Assembly: GCF_002245655.1 (NCBI RefSeq) | Contig: NZ_NOIH01000015.1 | Coordinates: 1 to 64,000 of the forward strand | Reading direction: 5' to 3' | Source: Thauera propionica | GTDB taxonomy: Bacteria; Pseudomonadota; Gammaproteobacteria; Burkholderiales; Rhodocyclaceae | Length of the DNA: 64,000 nt | Shown here: positions 8,179 to 17,077 of the stretch, one piece after another | Numbering within the stretch: the first letter of the stretch is position 1 | How the letters are laid out: the number at the start of each line of letters is the position of its first letter | The notes under the pieces: model-generated | What the model saw: the letters and a program-made list of their open reading frames with translations, nothing else | Databases searched by the model: none | What the model was told of the DNA's origin: nothing | Program-made: the position numbers and the translations under genes

Positions 8179-9420
8179 ATGGCCGCACCCTCCATCGCCT
8201 CCGACGTCTTCGCTCCGGCGCGGTCGCTTGCGCCGCTCGTGCTGCTGTTCGGCCTGATGCTGCCGGTGACGGGGATGGTGCCGGTGCTTTCCGAGTTCAC
8301 TGCCCAGCGCTTCCCCGGCCTGAGCCAGTTCGCCAGCCACTTCTTCATGTCGATCAACATGATCGGCGCGCTGGTGGGCGCACCGATCGCAGGACTGCTG
8401 TCCGACCGCCTTGGCCGCCGCAAGGCACTTGCCTTGGCTGCGCTTACCCTGAACGGCCTGACGCTGCTCGGCATCGCCTTCGCCTACCGACACATCGACA
8501 GCTACGCATTCCTGCTCACCCTGCGCCTGGTCGAAGGCTTCGCCCATATGTCGGCACTGTCGCTGCTGATGGCGCTGGGCGCCGACCACGTCGGGCGCGG
8601 CGGCCTGGGCGGACGCATGGGCGCGATTGGCGCGGCGATCAGCCTTGGCGTGGCCACCGGTGCACCGCTTGGCGGGGTAGTCGGCGGCATCGACCCGGCG
8701 TGGGTGCCGCTGGGCGGCGGGCTGCTGTCGCTGGCGCTGGCGGGCCTCGGCGCCATGTTGCTGTGTGACGCCACCACCGCCCGCCCACGCCTCGCGATCG
8801 GCGACATCCTCGCTACACTGCGCACACGGCGCGCCCTGGCGATCCCGCTCGCCTTCTCGTTCGCCGACCGGCTCACGGTCGGCTTCATCGTGTCGACGCT
8901 GTCGCTCTATCTCGGGCTCACCCTCGGCTTCGATGCGCGCGCGATCGGCGGCGCGATGGCGGCCTTCCTGATTCCCTTCTCGCTGCTGACCTGGCCGGCT
9001 GGCCACCTGTCGCGCCATTGGGACCCGCTGCTGATGATGGTCGCGGGCAGCGTGCTGTACGGCGTCTTCCTCGGCGCCCTGGCCTTTGTGCCGCCCGAAT
9101 GGGTGGTGGGCACGATGGCGGCCGGTGGCGTCATCGCGGCGTTGATGTACGCCCCCTCGCTGGTACTCGCGGCGCATTACGGTGGCGAAGACTGCCGTGC
9201 GAGTGCGCTGGCCGCGTTCAACATGGCGGGCTCGCTCGGCTTCGCCGCCGGGCCATTGATCAGCAGCCTGCTGCTGGCGCTTTACAGCCAGTTCTCGACC
9301 AGCCCCCATGCCCCCGTCTTCGTCACCATCGGCGCCATCGAGGTGATCCTGGCGCTGGCCGTCCTCTTCATCGCGCGCCGTGGCAAGCTGCGCGTCCGCC
9401 CTGCCCTGGAATCCCGATGA
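8179..9420 (+). CDS. MFS transporter
   Basis: A 413-residue twelve-helix major facilitator carrier. The loop between helices 2 and 3 has the signature GLLSDRLGRRKALAL. Substrate cannot be told; the overall form is that of drug/metabolite:proton antiporters. The ATG at 8179 follows a serine/proline stretch that I exclude. Its stop overlaps the start of the next small membrane gene (ATGA), so the two are translationally coupled. Confidence 0.85.
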   Translation: MAAPSIASDVFAPARSLAPLVLLFGLMLPVTGMVPVLSEFTAQRFPGLSQFASHFFMSINMIGALVGAPIAGLLSDRLGRRKALALAALTLNGLTLLGIAFAYRHIDSYAFLLTLRLVEGFAHMSALSLLMALGADHVGRGGLGGRMGAIGAAISLGVATGAPLGGVVGGIDPAWVPLGGGLLSLALAGLGAMLLCDATTARPRLAIGDILATLRTRRALAIPLAFSFADRLTVGFIVSTLSLYLGLTLGFDARAIGGAMAAFLIPFSLLTWPAGHLSRHWDPLLMMVAGSVLYGVFLGALAFVPPEWVVGTMAAGGVIAALMYAPSLVLAAHYGGEDCRASALAAFNMAGSLGFAAGPLISSLLLALYSQFSTSPHAPVFVTIGAIEVILALAVLFIARRGKLRVRPALESR

Positions 9421-9650
9421 AACTCTCCCGCCTCTGGCAGCCCCGCAACCCCGCCTTCTGGCTGATGGTGGCGCTCAACGTGCTGTCGTCGGTGCTGGCC
9501 TGGATCCTGCGCACCTATCCGCTCGTGCCGCTGGCGATGATCGTGGTGGCGGGCTTCGCGCTGGTCAATGCGTGGCTCGGCATCCGCCTGGCCGTCGACC
9601 TGATGCGCGCAACGCCCTCAGAGAGCGATCAGACGTCCGGCGTCAGGTAG
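9417..9650 (+). CDS. Small two-helix membrane protein
   Basis: A 77-residue hypothetical protein with two hydrophobic helices (about residues 14-30 and 36-56) and a polar tail. It starts inside the stop of the MFS gene and overlaps the end of the opposing phosphoesterase gene by 22 bases. Coupling suggests a partner of the MFS carrier, but nothing else shows its role. Confidence 0.65.
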   Translation: MKLSRLWQPRNPAFWLMVALNVLSSVLAWILRTYPLVPLAMIVVAGFALVNAWLGIRLAVDLMRATPSESDQTSGVR

Positions 9651-10480
9651 ATGCGCTCGACCTCGAGCGGAGACTTCACCGCGGCCACCGGTTCGGCAGA
9701 CGGTGCGGCAACACCGTGCTCGTCCGGACGCGCCAACGGCACGGTCTGCACGCCCCAGTGCAGCACCTCCATCCGCCCGTCGTAGTGTTCCACCACGGCA
9801 CTGCAGGTATCGACCCAGTCGCCGCAATTCAGGTAGCGCACATTGCCGATGCGCCGATCGGCGGCCCAGTGGATGTGACCGCAGATCACGCCATCCACCC
9901 CGCGCTGCTGGGCGGCGTGCGCCACCGCATCCTCGAAGTCGAAGATGAAGCTGACCGCACGCTTGACCTTCTGTTTCGCGTAGCCCGCCAGCGACCAGTA
10001 GCCGGGAATGCGCAGCAGGCGGCGCACCCGCGACAGCATCAGGTTCAGCCGTACCAGCGCGTTGTAGGCAACGTCCCCCAGCACGGCCACCCAGCGGTGG
10101 TGACGCGTGACCTGGTCGTATTCGTCGCCGTGAATCAGCCAGTAGCGGCGACCGTCGATGGTTTCGTGGATCCACTCGTTCTCGACGCGGATATCGCCGA
10201 ACGCGATGCCGGAATACTCGCGCAGGGTCTCGTCGTGGTTGCCCGGGATGAAGAACACCTTGTCGCCGTGCCGCGCACGGCGCAGCACCTTCTGCACCAC
10301 CGTGTTGTGCGCGGGCGCCCACTGCACGCTGCGGCTCATCGCCCAGAAGTCGATGATGTCGCCCAGCAGGTAGAGGTACTCCGACTCGTATTCCTTCAGG
10401 AAGGCATGCAGGCGCTCGGCCTGGCTGGCACGGGTGCCGAGGTGGATGTCGGAGATGAAGATCGCTCGAACGGCCGGCAT
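9629..10480 (-). CDS. LpxH-like metallophosphoesterase (UDP-2,3-diacylglucosamine diphosphatase family)
   Basis: A 283-residue calcineurin-fold phosphoesterase. The metal-binding series is complete: DIHLG, GDIIDFW, GNHDE, HGDE and GHIHWA. The family includes LpxH, which makes lipid X in lipid A synthesis. This copy is longer than E. coli LpxH (240 residues) and is coupled to a glycosyltransferase by an ATGA overlap, so it may act in another glycolipid pathway. Both readings are open. Confidence 0.8.
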   Translation of the reverse strand: MPAVRAIFISDIHLGTRASQAERLHAFLKEYESEYLYLLGDIIDFWAMSRSVQWAPAHNTVVQKVLRRARHGDKVFFIPGNHDETLREYSGIAFGDIRVENEWIHETIDGRRYWLIHGDEYDQVTRHHRWVAVLGDVAYNALVRLNLMLSRVRRLLRIPGYWSLAGYAKQKVKRAVSFIFDFEDAVAHAAQQRGVDGVICGHIHWAADRRIGNVRYLNCGDWVDTCSAVVEHYDGRMEVLHWGVQTVPLARPDEHGVAAPSAEPVAAVKSPLEVERIYLTPDV

Positions 10481-11712
10481 CAGCTTTCCGCCTCCTGCGT
10501 ACGCAACACGGTCCTCGCATCGCGGGCGCCGACGCCACCGCGCCAGGTACGGACCAGCGCATCGGCGAAATGGTCGTTCACCCGCTCCCAGTCAATGCCT
10601 TCCGCGCTGCGCCGCGCCTCGCGGCCGATCTCGGTGCGCAGCGCATCGGCACACGCGAGCTGCACGGCGCGCTCGATGAAGCCGTCCTCGTCACCGCAGC
10701 GCAGCACGGCGCCGTTGTGCAGGTCTCGGATCACCTCGGCCGCCGCGGCATAGTCGTAGGCAACGGTGCATAAGCCACTCGCCATGCCTTCGAGCGTGAC
10801 GTTGCCGAAGGTCTCGGTGAGGCTGGGGAACAGGAAGAGGTCGGCAGACGCATAGTGCGCGGCAAGGTCCTCGCCGTGGCGCATGCCGGCAATTACCGCC
10901 TGCGGACACCCGCGCGCGACCGCCTCGCGCATCGGGCCGTCGCCGACCACGACCATGCGCGCGTCCGGCCGCTGCTCGCGGATCGCCGCGAAGGCGCGCA
11001 GGGTGAGGCCCAGATTCTTCTCGGGCGCAAGGCGGCCGACGCTGACCACGGCGAGGCCGCCGGAGGCCACGCCCCACTGCGCACGCAACTCGTCGCTGCG
11101 ACGGGCGGGCGAGTACATCTTCGTATCCACCCCGCGCGAAATCACCTCGACCCGCTCGTAGCCCTGCCCGGCGAGCGCGTGGGCCAGTTCGCTGGTCGGT
11201 ACGAAGGTGGCGGCGGTGCGGTTGTGGAAGCGACGCAGGTAGGCCGCCACCGGCTGGCGCAGCCAGCCCACGCCGTAGTGCGCACTGTAGTGGTCGAAAT
11301 TGGTGTGGAAATCGGAGGTGACCGGCAGACGCAGCTTCGCCGCCGCGGATACCGCCGTCCAGCCGAGCGGCCCCTCGGTGGCGACATGCACCAGGTCCGG
11401 CCGCTGCCGCGTCCAGGTGCGCACCAGCCGCGACTTGGCGGGGAGGCCGAGCTTGAGGCCGTCGTAGCGCGGCAGCTTCAGCCCGCGCGACAGCACTTCC
11501 TCCAACGCGCCATCGCGCAGTGCCACGTCACCGGGCGCCTGCTTCGGCCGCACCAGTTGCACGCTGTGGCCGCGCTTGATCAAGCCATCGACCATACGCT
11601 TGAGCGTCATCGCCACGCCGTTGACTTCCGGCGGCCAGGTCTCGGTCACCAGCGCGATGCGCAACCGCGGATCGTGACAGAGCTCTTCGGTCGTGAAATC
11701 GATCGCTTTCAT
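10480..11712 (-). CDS. GT4-family glycosyltransferase
   Basis: A 410-residue GT-B fold transferase. The N-terminal acceptor domain has RIALVTETWPPEVNGVA; the C-terminal nucleotide-sugar domain has SVGRLAPEKNL and the TETFGNVTLEGMASG motif with the conserved EX7E-type glutamates. The start at MKAIDF is chosen because upstream codons are basic and unlike the family. It precedes the LpxH-like gene with overlapping stop and start, suggesting a two-enzyme glycolipid module. Confidence 0.85.
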   Translation of the reverse strand: MKAIDFTTEELCHDPRLRIALVTETWPPEVNGVAMTLKRMVDGLIKRGHSVQLVRPKQAPGDVALRDGALEEVLSRGLKLPRYDGLKLGLPAKSRLVRTWTRQRPDLVHVATEGPLGWTAVSAAAKLRLPVTSDFHTNFDHYSAHYGVGWLRQPVAAYLRRFHNRTAATFVPTSELAHALAGQGYERVEVISRGVDTKMYSPARRSDELRAQWGVASGGLAVVSVGRLAPEKNLGLTLRAFAAIREQRPDARMVVVGDGPMREAVARGCPQAVIAGMRHGEDLAAHYASADLFLFPSLTETFGNVTLEGMASGLCTVAYDYAAAAEVIRDLHNGAVLRCGDEDGFIERAVQLACADALRTEIGREARRSAEGIDWERVNDHFADALVRTWRGGVGARDARTVLRTQEAES

Positions 11713-11798
11713 GCGCCGCAGCATAGGCGGCGAAAAAGACCGCGGCGTTACGCCGGCGTGTCCGCTGCGTGACAACGCACGGACGCGCCCCGCCCGCG

Positions 11799-13469
11799 TC
11801 AGCGAACGGCGGCGTTCAGGGCGGCGAGCACCGCGGCGTCGCGATCGTAGATGTCGGGGCGGAACTGGAAGCGCCCCGCGTCGTCCAGCCCGGCGGTGGC
11901 GTAGTGCAGCAGCACCGGGATGTCGCGCCCCACCGGCACGCTGCGGGTCTTGCCGGTCGCCAGCGCGGCCTCCAGCGTTTCGGGGGTCCAGCGCGCCGCA
12001 TCGTCGAGCAGGATCAGGGCCAGCTCCTGCGGCTTCTCCAGGCGCACACAGCCCGAACTCAAGGCCCGCGTGTCGCGCCGGAACAGCGAACGCGCATTGG
12101 TATCGTGCAGGTAGATCGAGTAGGGATTGGCCAGCGAGAACTTGATTCGGCCGAGCGAACCGTCAGCGCCCGACTCCTGCACGATCATGTAGGGAAAGCC
12201 GCTGCGGCGCGCGTTCTGCCAGTCGATCAGCGCGGGATCCACTGCCTGGCCGGAACGGTCGACGACACGCATGCGGTGATCGGCAAGATAGGCCGGGTTG
12301 CGTGCCACGCCCGGAATCACGTCTTCGCGCAGGATCGTCGGCGGCACCACCCATTTCGGGTTGAATACCAGGTGCTGAACGCTGTCGAGCAAGGCCGGCG
12401 TCTCCCGTGCCGACTTGCCGACCACCACGCGCGACGACCACACGTTCTGCCCGCCGAGCAGGAGACTGGCCTGATATGCGGTGATGTCGACCATCAGGTG
12501 GTCGCCGAGCATGTCCCGCGCCACCCAGCGCAGGCGTTCGAGGTTGACGCGGATCTGGTCGACACGTTGCGCGGGGCCGATGTTGAGCGCCTCGACCGTC
12601 TGGCGACCGACGGCCGCGTCCGCCGCCAGGCCGGCGCGTTGCTGGAAGCGCATCACCGCCTCGGCCAAGGCGTCGTCGTAGCGCGTCGGATCGCTGCCGC
12701 CAGGCAGCCCGTCCTCGCCTTCGGCCGCCAGCCGGGCCCGCAGGGCAGGCACGCGCGCGCTGCGCTCGCCAGGTCGCAAGGTAGCGCCGCCAGGCACCTT
12801 CGGCCACTCGCCCAGGGCCGCCAGCGCGCGATAGTGCTGCAGCGCCGCTTGCAATTCGCGGTAAAGCGGCAAATCGGGCGCCTGCGCTTCCACCGCGGCC
12901 TGCAGCGACGGCGCGTCCACGACGCGGGCAAGCCGCAGCCCGCGCTCGAAGGCCTGCTCGGGCAGCGAGAAGTTCCACATGCGATACAGGCCACGCGGGT
13001 CGACCTTGCCGTAGCGGATCTGCTGCACGAGGCGGGCCAACGTGCCGGTCAGGCGCAACTCGCGCTCGACCTGCCGTTCGGGTGGCAGTCCGGCCGCGGG
13101 CAGGGAAGCCTCCGCGCGCAGGGCGTCCACGTCGAACTCGGCGGGATCCAGCCCATGGTCACGCAAGGCATCCAGCGCTGCGATCAGTTCGTGGGACCGC
13201 TCCGGGGAGCTCCAGACAGGCTGAAAACCTCGTTGCCGGTAAAAGGCCTGCACGGACTCGTCCCCGCCGTAGTCACCGGCCAGCAGGCGCGCTTCGATTC
13301 CAACGGGCAGCCCGCCACGCACGGCAGTCAGGCGCTCGGGGCCACTGCCGTCCGCCGCCGCGACGCCCACGGCCAGTGCAGCCTGCGGCGTGCCAATCAA
13401 CCCCACCGTCAAAAGGGTCACGGCCGTTACAACTGATTTGCGCAAATCGATCGCGAGTTCGGTTAGCAT
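11799..13469 (-). CDS. L,D-transpeptidase of the LdtD/YcbB type
   Basis: A 556-residue periplasmic enzyme that would form 3-3 crosslinks in peptidoglycan. After a signal peptide (residues about 8-33, ending PQAALA) comes a long N-terminal scaffold, a peptidoglycan-binding-like segment (AVMRFQQRAGL) and the YkuD catalytic domain with HDTNARSLFRRDTRALSSGCVR, carrying the active cysteine. I prefer ATG 13469 (GAAGG upstream, clean signal peptide) over ATG 13508. It is divergent from the YcbK-like gene. Confidence 0.88.
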   Translation of the reverse strand: MLTELAIDLRKSVVTAVTLLTVGLIGTPQAALAVGVAAADGSGPERLTAVRGGLPVGIEARLLAGDYGGDESVQAFYRQRGFQPVWSSPERSHELIAALDALRDHGLDPAEFDVDALRAEASLPAAGLPPERQVERELRLTGTLARLVQQIRYGKVDPRGLYRMWNFSLPEQAFERGLRLARVVDAPSLQAAVEAQAPDLPLYRELQAALQHYRALAALGEWPKVPGGATLRPGERSARVPALRARLAAEGEDGLPGGSDPTRYDDALAEAVMRFQQRAGLAADAAVGRQTVEALNIGPAQRVDQIRVNLERLRWVARDMLGDHLMVDITAYQASLLLGGQNVWSSRVVVGKSARETPALLDSVQHLVFNPKWVVPPTILREDVIPGVARNPAYLADHRMRVVDRSGQAVDPALIDWQNARRSGFPYMIVQESGADGSLGRIKFSLANPYSIYLHDTNARSLFRRDTRALSSGCVRLEKPQELALILLDDAARWTPETLEAALATGKTRSVPVGRDIPVLLHYATAGLDDAGRFQFRPDIYDRDAAVLAALNAAVR

Positions 13470-13506
13470 GCCGCCTTCAAGTGCTTGTACGGACTGAAGA
13501 TTATTC

Positions 13507-14067
13507 ATGTTCTCACGTTCCCGCCACCATCCGGCCCCGCAGCGCCGCCTGTTCCTGAAAGGTCTTGCATCGCTGCCGCTCGCCCTGCCCTTCGCCTCCG
13601 CTCAAGCGGGCGACATGCTTCATCTCTCGTTTCGCCACACACACACCGACGAACGTCTCAGCACCGCCTTCCGCAATCGCCGCGGCTACATCGAGCCGGC
13701 GATCAAGCGCATGAACTGGCTGTTCCGCGACTTCCGCACCGGCGAAGTCGCGCACATGGATCCCAGACTGTACGACATCCTCCACGCGCTCAGCGTGAGC
13801 TGCGGCGGGGAGACCTTCGAAATCATCTCGGGCTACCGTTCGCCCAAGACCAACGCCATGCTGCGCAAGACCGGCGGCGGCGTCGCCAAGCGCAGCCTGC
13901 ACATGGACGGCAAGGCCATCGACATCCGTCTGGTCGGTTGCGACACCGCCCGCGTGCGCGATGCGGCGATCGCCCTCGGTGCCGGCGGCGTCGGCTATTA
14001 CCCGGAATCCGACTTCGTCCACATCGACACCGGCCCGGTGCGCCATTGGGGACCGAAATCGGCCTGA
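13507..14067 (+). CDS. DUF882/YcbK-like protein with Tat signal
   Basis: A 186-residue exported protein of the M15-peptidase-like DUF882 family. The N-terminus has a twin-arginine motif RRLFLKGLA. Metal and active-site signatures SGYRSPKTNAML, SLHMDGKAIDIR and HIDTGPVRHW are present, as in D,D-/L,D-carboxypeptidase-fold proteins. It is divergent from the L,D-transpeptidase with only 37 bases between starts. The pairing suggests a shared peptidoglycan role. Confidence 0.88.
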   Translation: MFSRSRHHPAPQRRLFLKGLASLPLALPFASAQAGDMLHLSFRHTHTDERLSTAFRNRRGYIEPAIKRMNWLFRDFRTGEVAHMDPRLYDILHALSVSCGGETFEIISGYRSPKTNAMLRKTGGGVAKRSLHMDGKAIDIRLVGCDTARVRDAAIALGAGGVGYYPESDFVHIDTGPVRHWGPKSA

Positions 14068-14114
14068 GCGCCCACCGGCGCGGGCCTTGCACCCCGCAAC
14101 ATCTCGAAAGTTCG

Positions 14115-14135
14115 ACCGGGCGCGCTGCGCCCGGT
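14115..14135. terminator. Bidirectional terminator hairpin
   Basis: ACCGGGCGC-gct-GCGCCCGGT is a 9-bp GC-rich stem followed on the plus strand by TTCATTT. It sits between the converging DUF882 and dgkA genes. Confidence 0.7.
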
Positions 14136-14152
14136 TTCATTTCCGAGCACGC

Positions 14153-14521
14153 TCAACCCAGCAGCACCAGCCCCCAGACCACGCCGACATTGATCAGCGC
14201 GATCAATACCGCAGCGCTGCCGATGTCCTTGGCGCGTTTGGCAAGGCGGTGGTTCTCGAGCGAGATACGATCCACGGTGGCTTCGATCGCCGAGTTGATC
14301 AGCTCGACGATCAGGACCAGCAGCACACTGCCGATCATCAGCGCACGCGCCAGGGCACCCTCGCCGAGCCAAAGTGCCAGCGGAATCAGCACCAGCGCCA
14401 GCCAGATCTCCTGGCGGAAGGCATCTTCATGGCGATAGGCCGCGCGCAGGCCGTCAAGCGAGTAGTGAAAGGCGTTCCAGACGCGGCGCAGTCCGGTCTT
14501 GCCCTTGAAGGGACTTTCCAT
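14153..14521 (-). CDS. dgkA: Diacylglycerol kinase
   Basis: A 122-residue three-helix inner-membrane enzyme that phosphorylates diacylglycerol to phosphatidate, recycling lipid from osmoregulated glucan synthesis. The family signature ELINSAIEATVDRIS and a following acidic/basic pair are present, and the length equals E. coli DgkA. ATG 14521 is chosen: GGAAG lies 8 bases upstream and the longer frame is not family-like. Confidence 0.92.
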   Translation of the reverse strand: MESPFKGKTGLRRVWNAFHYSLDGLRAAYRHEDAFRQEIWLALVLIPLALWLGEGALARALMIGSVLLVLIVELINSAIEATVDRISLENHRLAKRAKDIGSAAVLIALINVGVVWGLVLLG

Positions 14522-14684
14522 CCAGTTTTCTTCCGAAACGTCGTAAAAGCGGGATGATTGCACACATCCCGCGTCAATCCGGTTGCAGTTGTGCAAGCGG
14601 ATGCGCACGCTGGAGCCCCTGACCAAAACGCTTCGGCGCGATGTACCTGTCCGTCGCGCAAACCTGCCCTCCTTCCCCACATTC

Positions 14685-17048
14685 ATGACAAGCAAGATCG
14701 GGCGATTCGAAATTCGACGCGAACTCGGACGCGGCGCGCAAAGCGTCGTCTACCTGGCATGGGACCCTCAGCTCGAGCGCGAGGTGGCGGTCAAGACGCT
14801 GCATTTCAGCGCTACCGAAAAGCGCGACAACGCCGCGCTGCTCGCCGAGGCGCGCGCAGTCAGCCGCCTGCGCCACCCGGGCATCGTGCCGGTCTTCGAG
14901 GCGGGCGAGGAAGACAGCGACGTCTATCTGGTGTTCGAGTACGTGCCCGGCGACAACCTCGGCACGCACATCCAGCAGCGTGGCGCCCTGCCGGCGGCCG
15001 ACGCCGCGCGCCTGTGCATCGACATCCTCACCGCGCTGTCGACCGCCCATGCCGAGGGCATCGTCCATCGCGACCTCAAGCCCAGCAACGTACTGATCGA
15101 TGTCGACGGCACGCCGCGCGTCATGGACTTCGGCATCGCCCAGCGCATCGACGCCGACACCGCAGGCACCAAGCTGTCGGGCACACCGGGCTACATGGCA
15201 CCCGAGTACATCCGCAGCCGCCAGGTTGCGCCATCCAACGACGTGTTCGCCGCCGGCGTGCTGCTCGTCGAGATGATCACCGGGCGCCGCGTGATGCGCG
15301 AACGCGACCCGCAACGTGCACTCCAGTCCGCCGCGACGGTGCCGGTCACGCTGCCGAAGAACGCACCGGAGGTCGACGAGGCGCTGGCCGCCATTGCCCT
15401 GCGCGCAGCTGCGCTCGACCCCGCTGCCCGCTTCCAGAGCGCCGAGGACTTCCGCATCGCGCTGGAGAGCTGGCTCAATCCCAAGGACGCCACGACCACG
15501 CCGTCCGGATCTGGCGCGGTCGACTTCCTGCTGCGTCGCATGCGCCACCGCGGCGACTTCCCGGCATTGTCGGAATCGGTCGCGGCCATCAACCGCATCG
15601 CCTCGAGCGACGCCGAGAACATCGACACCCTCTCCAACCTGGTGCTGCGCGACTTCTCGCTGACGAACAAGCTGCTGCGGCTGGTGAATTCGGTGCATTA
15701 CCGCCCGGCCAGCGGTCGCATCAGCACGGTGTCGCGCGCCCTGGTGGTGCTCGGCTTCGACACCGTGCGCAACATCGCCATCACCGTGCTGCTGTTCGAG
15801 CACCTGCAGAACAAGTCGCACGCCGCGCAACTACGCGAGGAGTTCCTGCGCGCCTGCCTGGCCGGGCTGTTCGCGCGCGACCTCGCCAAGCACATGAACA
15901 CGCGCGACCTCGAACAGGCCTACATCTGCTCGGTGTTCCACAATCTCGGGCGTCTGTTGTGCCAGTACTACTTCCCGGAGGAGTCCGAGGACATCCGCCG
16001 CGTGATGACACAGCACGGCTATCGCGAGGACGTCGCGGCCCAGCGCGTGCTGGGCGTGAGCTTCGAGGAGCTGGGCATCGGCCTTGCGCGCAGCTGGGGG
16101 TTTCCGCCGGTAATCCTGGAAAGCATGCGCAAACTGCCCGCCGGCCCGGTGCGCCGACCGGCGACCCCGGAAGACAGACTGCGCACGCTGTCAGCCGTTG
16201 CCAACGAATACTGCGACGCCGTTGCCCACCTCAGCCCGGCCGAGCGCGACAAGGCCATGAAGGCGATCGCCAGCCGCTTTGCCGATGCCGTGCCGGTGGA
16301 GCTGAAGGCGGTGCGCGAGGTCATGCAGGGCGCGGTGCAGGAGATCGAGAACTTCGCCCAGATCATCAAGCTCAACCTGCGCCAGACTCGCATCGGCCGC
16401 AACCTCGCGACTTTCGACAGCGAGGAAACACTCATACACCCGCACACAACCACCGAAACGCAAATGCCTTCGGGCGCGGTGCTCGAGCAGAAATCGGTGG
16501 CGGAAGCCGCCCTCGCCGGCGAGAAGCCAGCCGACTCGCAGGCGGTGCTCAGCTCCGGCATCCAGGACATCAGCAACACCTTGGTCGAGGACTTCAAGCT
16601 CAACGACGTGCTGCGCATCATCCTCGAAACGATGTACCGGGCGATGGGCTTCAAGCGCGTGCTGCTGTGCGTGCGCGATGCCCGCAGCAACGACATGACC
16701 GGCCGCTTCGGCTTCGGGCCCGGCGCGAACGAACTCGCCCGCCACCTGCGCTTCAGCCTGTCGGCCCATCCGGACAACGTGTTCAATGTCGCCACGGCGA
16801 AGGGCGTGGACATCCTGATCGAGGACATCGACGAAGCGAAGATCGCCGCACGCATCCCGGACTGGTACCGTCGCAGCGTGCCCTCGCGCACCTTCGTGCT
16901 GTTCCCCCTGATGATCAAGGGCCGACCGGTGGCGATGATCTACGCCGACAAGGACGACGCCGGCGAGATCGAGATCAGCGAACAGGAACTCGCCCTCCTG
17001 CGCACTCTGCGCAACCAGGCGGTGCTGGCGATCAAGCAGGCTGGCTGA
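14685..17048 (+). CDS. Ser/Thr protein kinase-HDOD-GAF fusion protein
   Basis: A 787-residue cytoplasmic signalling protein. Residues 1-265 are a Hanks-type kinase with all key residues: glycine loop GRGAQS, K37, E55, HRDLKPSN (128-135) and DFG (148-150). Residues about 280-480 form an HDOD domain. After a linker, about 625-787 form a GAF sensor domain. No membrane helix is seen, so all three domains are intracellular. The order suggests a ligand-sensing kinase with an output or scaffold module. Partners and substrates are unknown. No strong ribosome site precedes ATG 14685. Confidence 0.88.
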   Translation: MTSKIGRFEIRRELGRGAQSVVYLAWDPQLEREVAVKTLHFSATEKRDNAALLAEARAVSRLRHPGIVPVFEAGEEDSDVYLVFEYVPGDNLGTHIQQRGALPAADAARLCIDILTALSTAHAEGIVHRDLKPSNVLIDVDGTPRVMDFGIAQRIDADTAGTKLSGTPGYMAPEYIRSRQVAPSNDVFAAGVLLVEMITGRRVMRERDPQRALQSAATVPVTLPKNAPEVDEALAAIALRAAALDPAARFQSAEDFRIALESWLNPKDATTTPSGSGAVDFLLRRMRHRGDFPALSESVAAINRIASSDAENIDTLSNLVLRDFSLTNKLLRLVNSVHYRPASGRISTVSRALVVLGFDTVRNIAITVLLFEHLQNKSHAAQLREEFLRACLAGLFARDLAKHMNTRDLEQAYICSVFHNLGRLLCQYYFPEESEDIRRVMTQHGYREDVAAQRVLGVSFEELGIGLARSWGFPPVILESMRKLPAGPVRRPATPEDRLRTLSAVANEYCDAVAHLSPAERDKAMKAIASRFADAVPVELKAVREVMQGAVQEIENFAQIIKLNLRQTRIGRNLATFDSEETLIHPHTTTETQMPSGAVLEQKSVAEAALAGEKPADSQAVLSSGIQDISNTLVEDFKLNDVLRIILETMYRAMGFKRVLLCVRDARSNDMTGRFGFGPGANELARHLRFSLSAHPDNVFNVATAKGVDILIEDIDEAKIAARIPDWYRRSVPSRTFVLFPLMIKGRPVAMIYADKDDAGEIEISEQELALLRTLRNQAVLAIKQAG

Positions 17049-17077
17049 CGGGAGGCGATCCGGTCTGTGGCGCAGGC

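Noticed and set aside
11799-13469. Catalytic motif SSGC instead of SHGC in the L,D-transpeptidase
   Set aside because: As far as I recall, LdtD/YcbB-type enzymes naturally have this form, so it is not a defect.
15191-16918. Long antisense frames opposite the kinase-HDOD-GAF gene
   Set aside because: They mirror the codon bias of the real gene and contain no recognisable domain.
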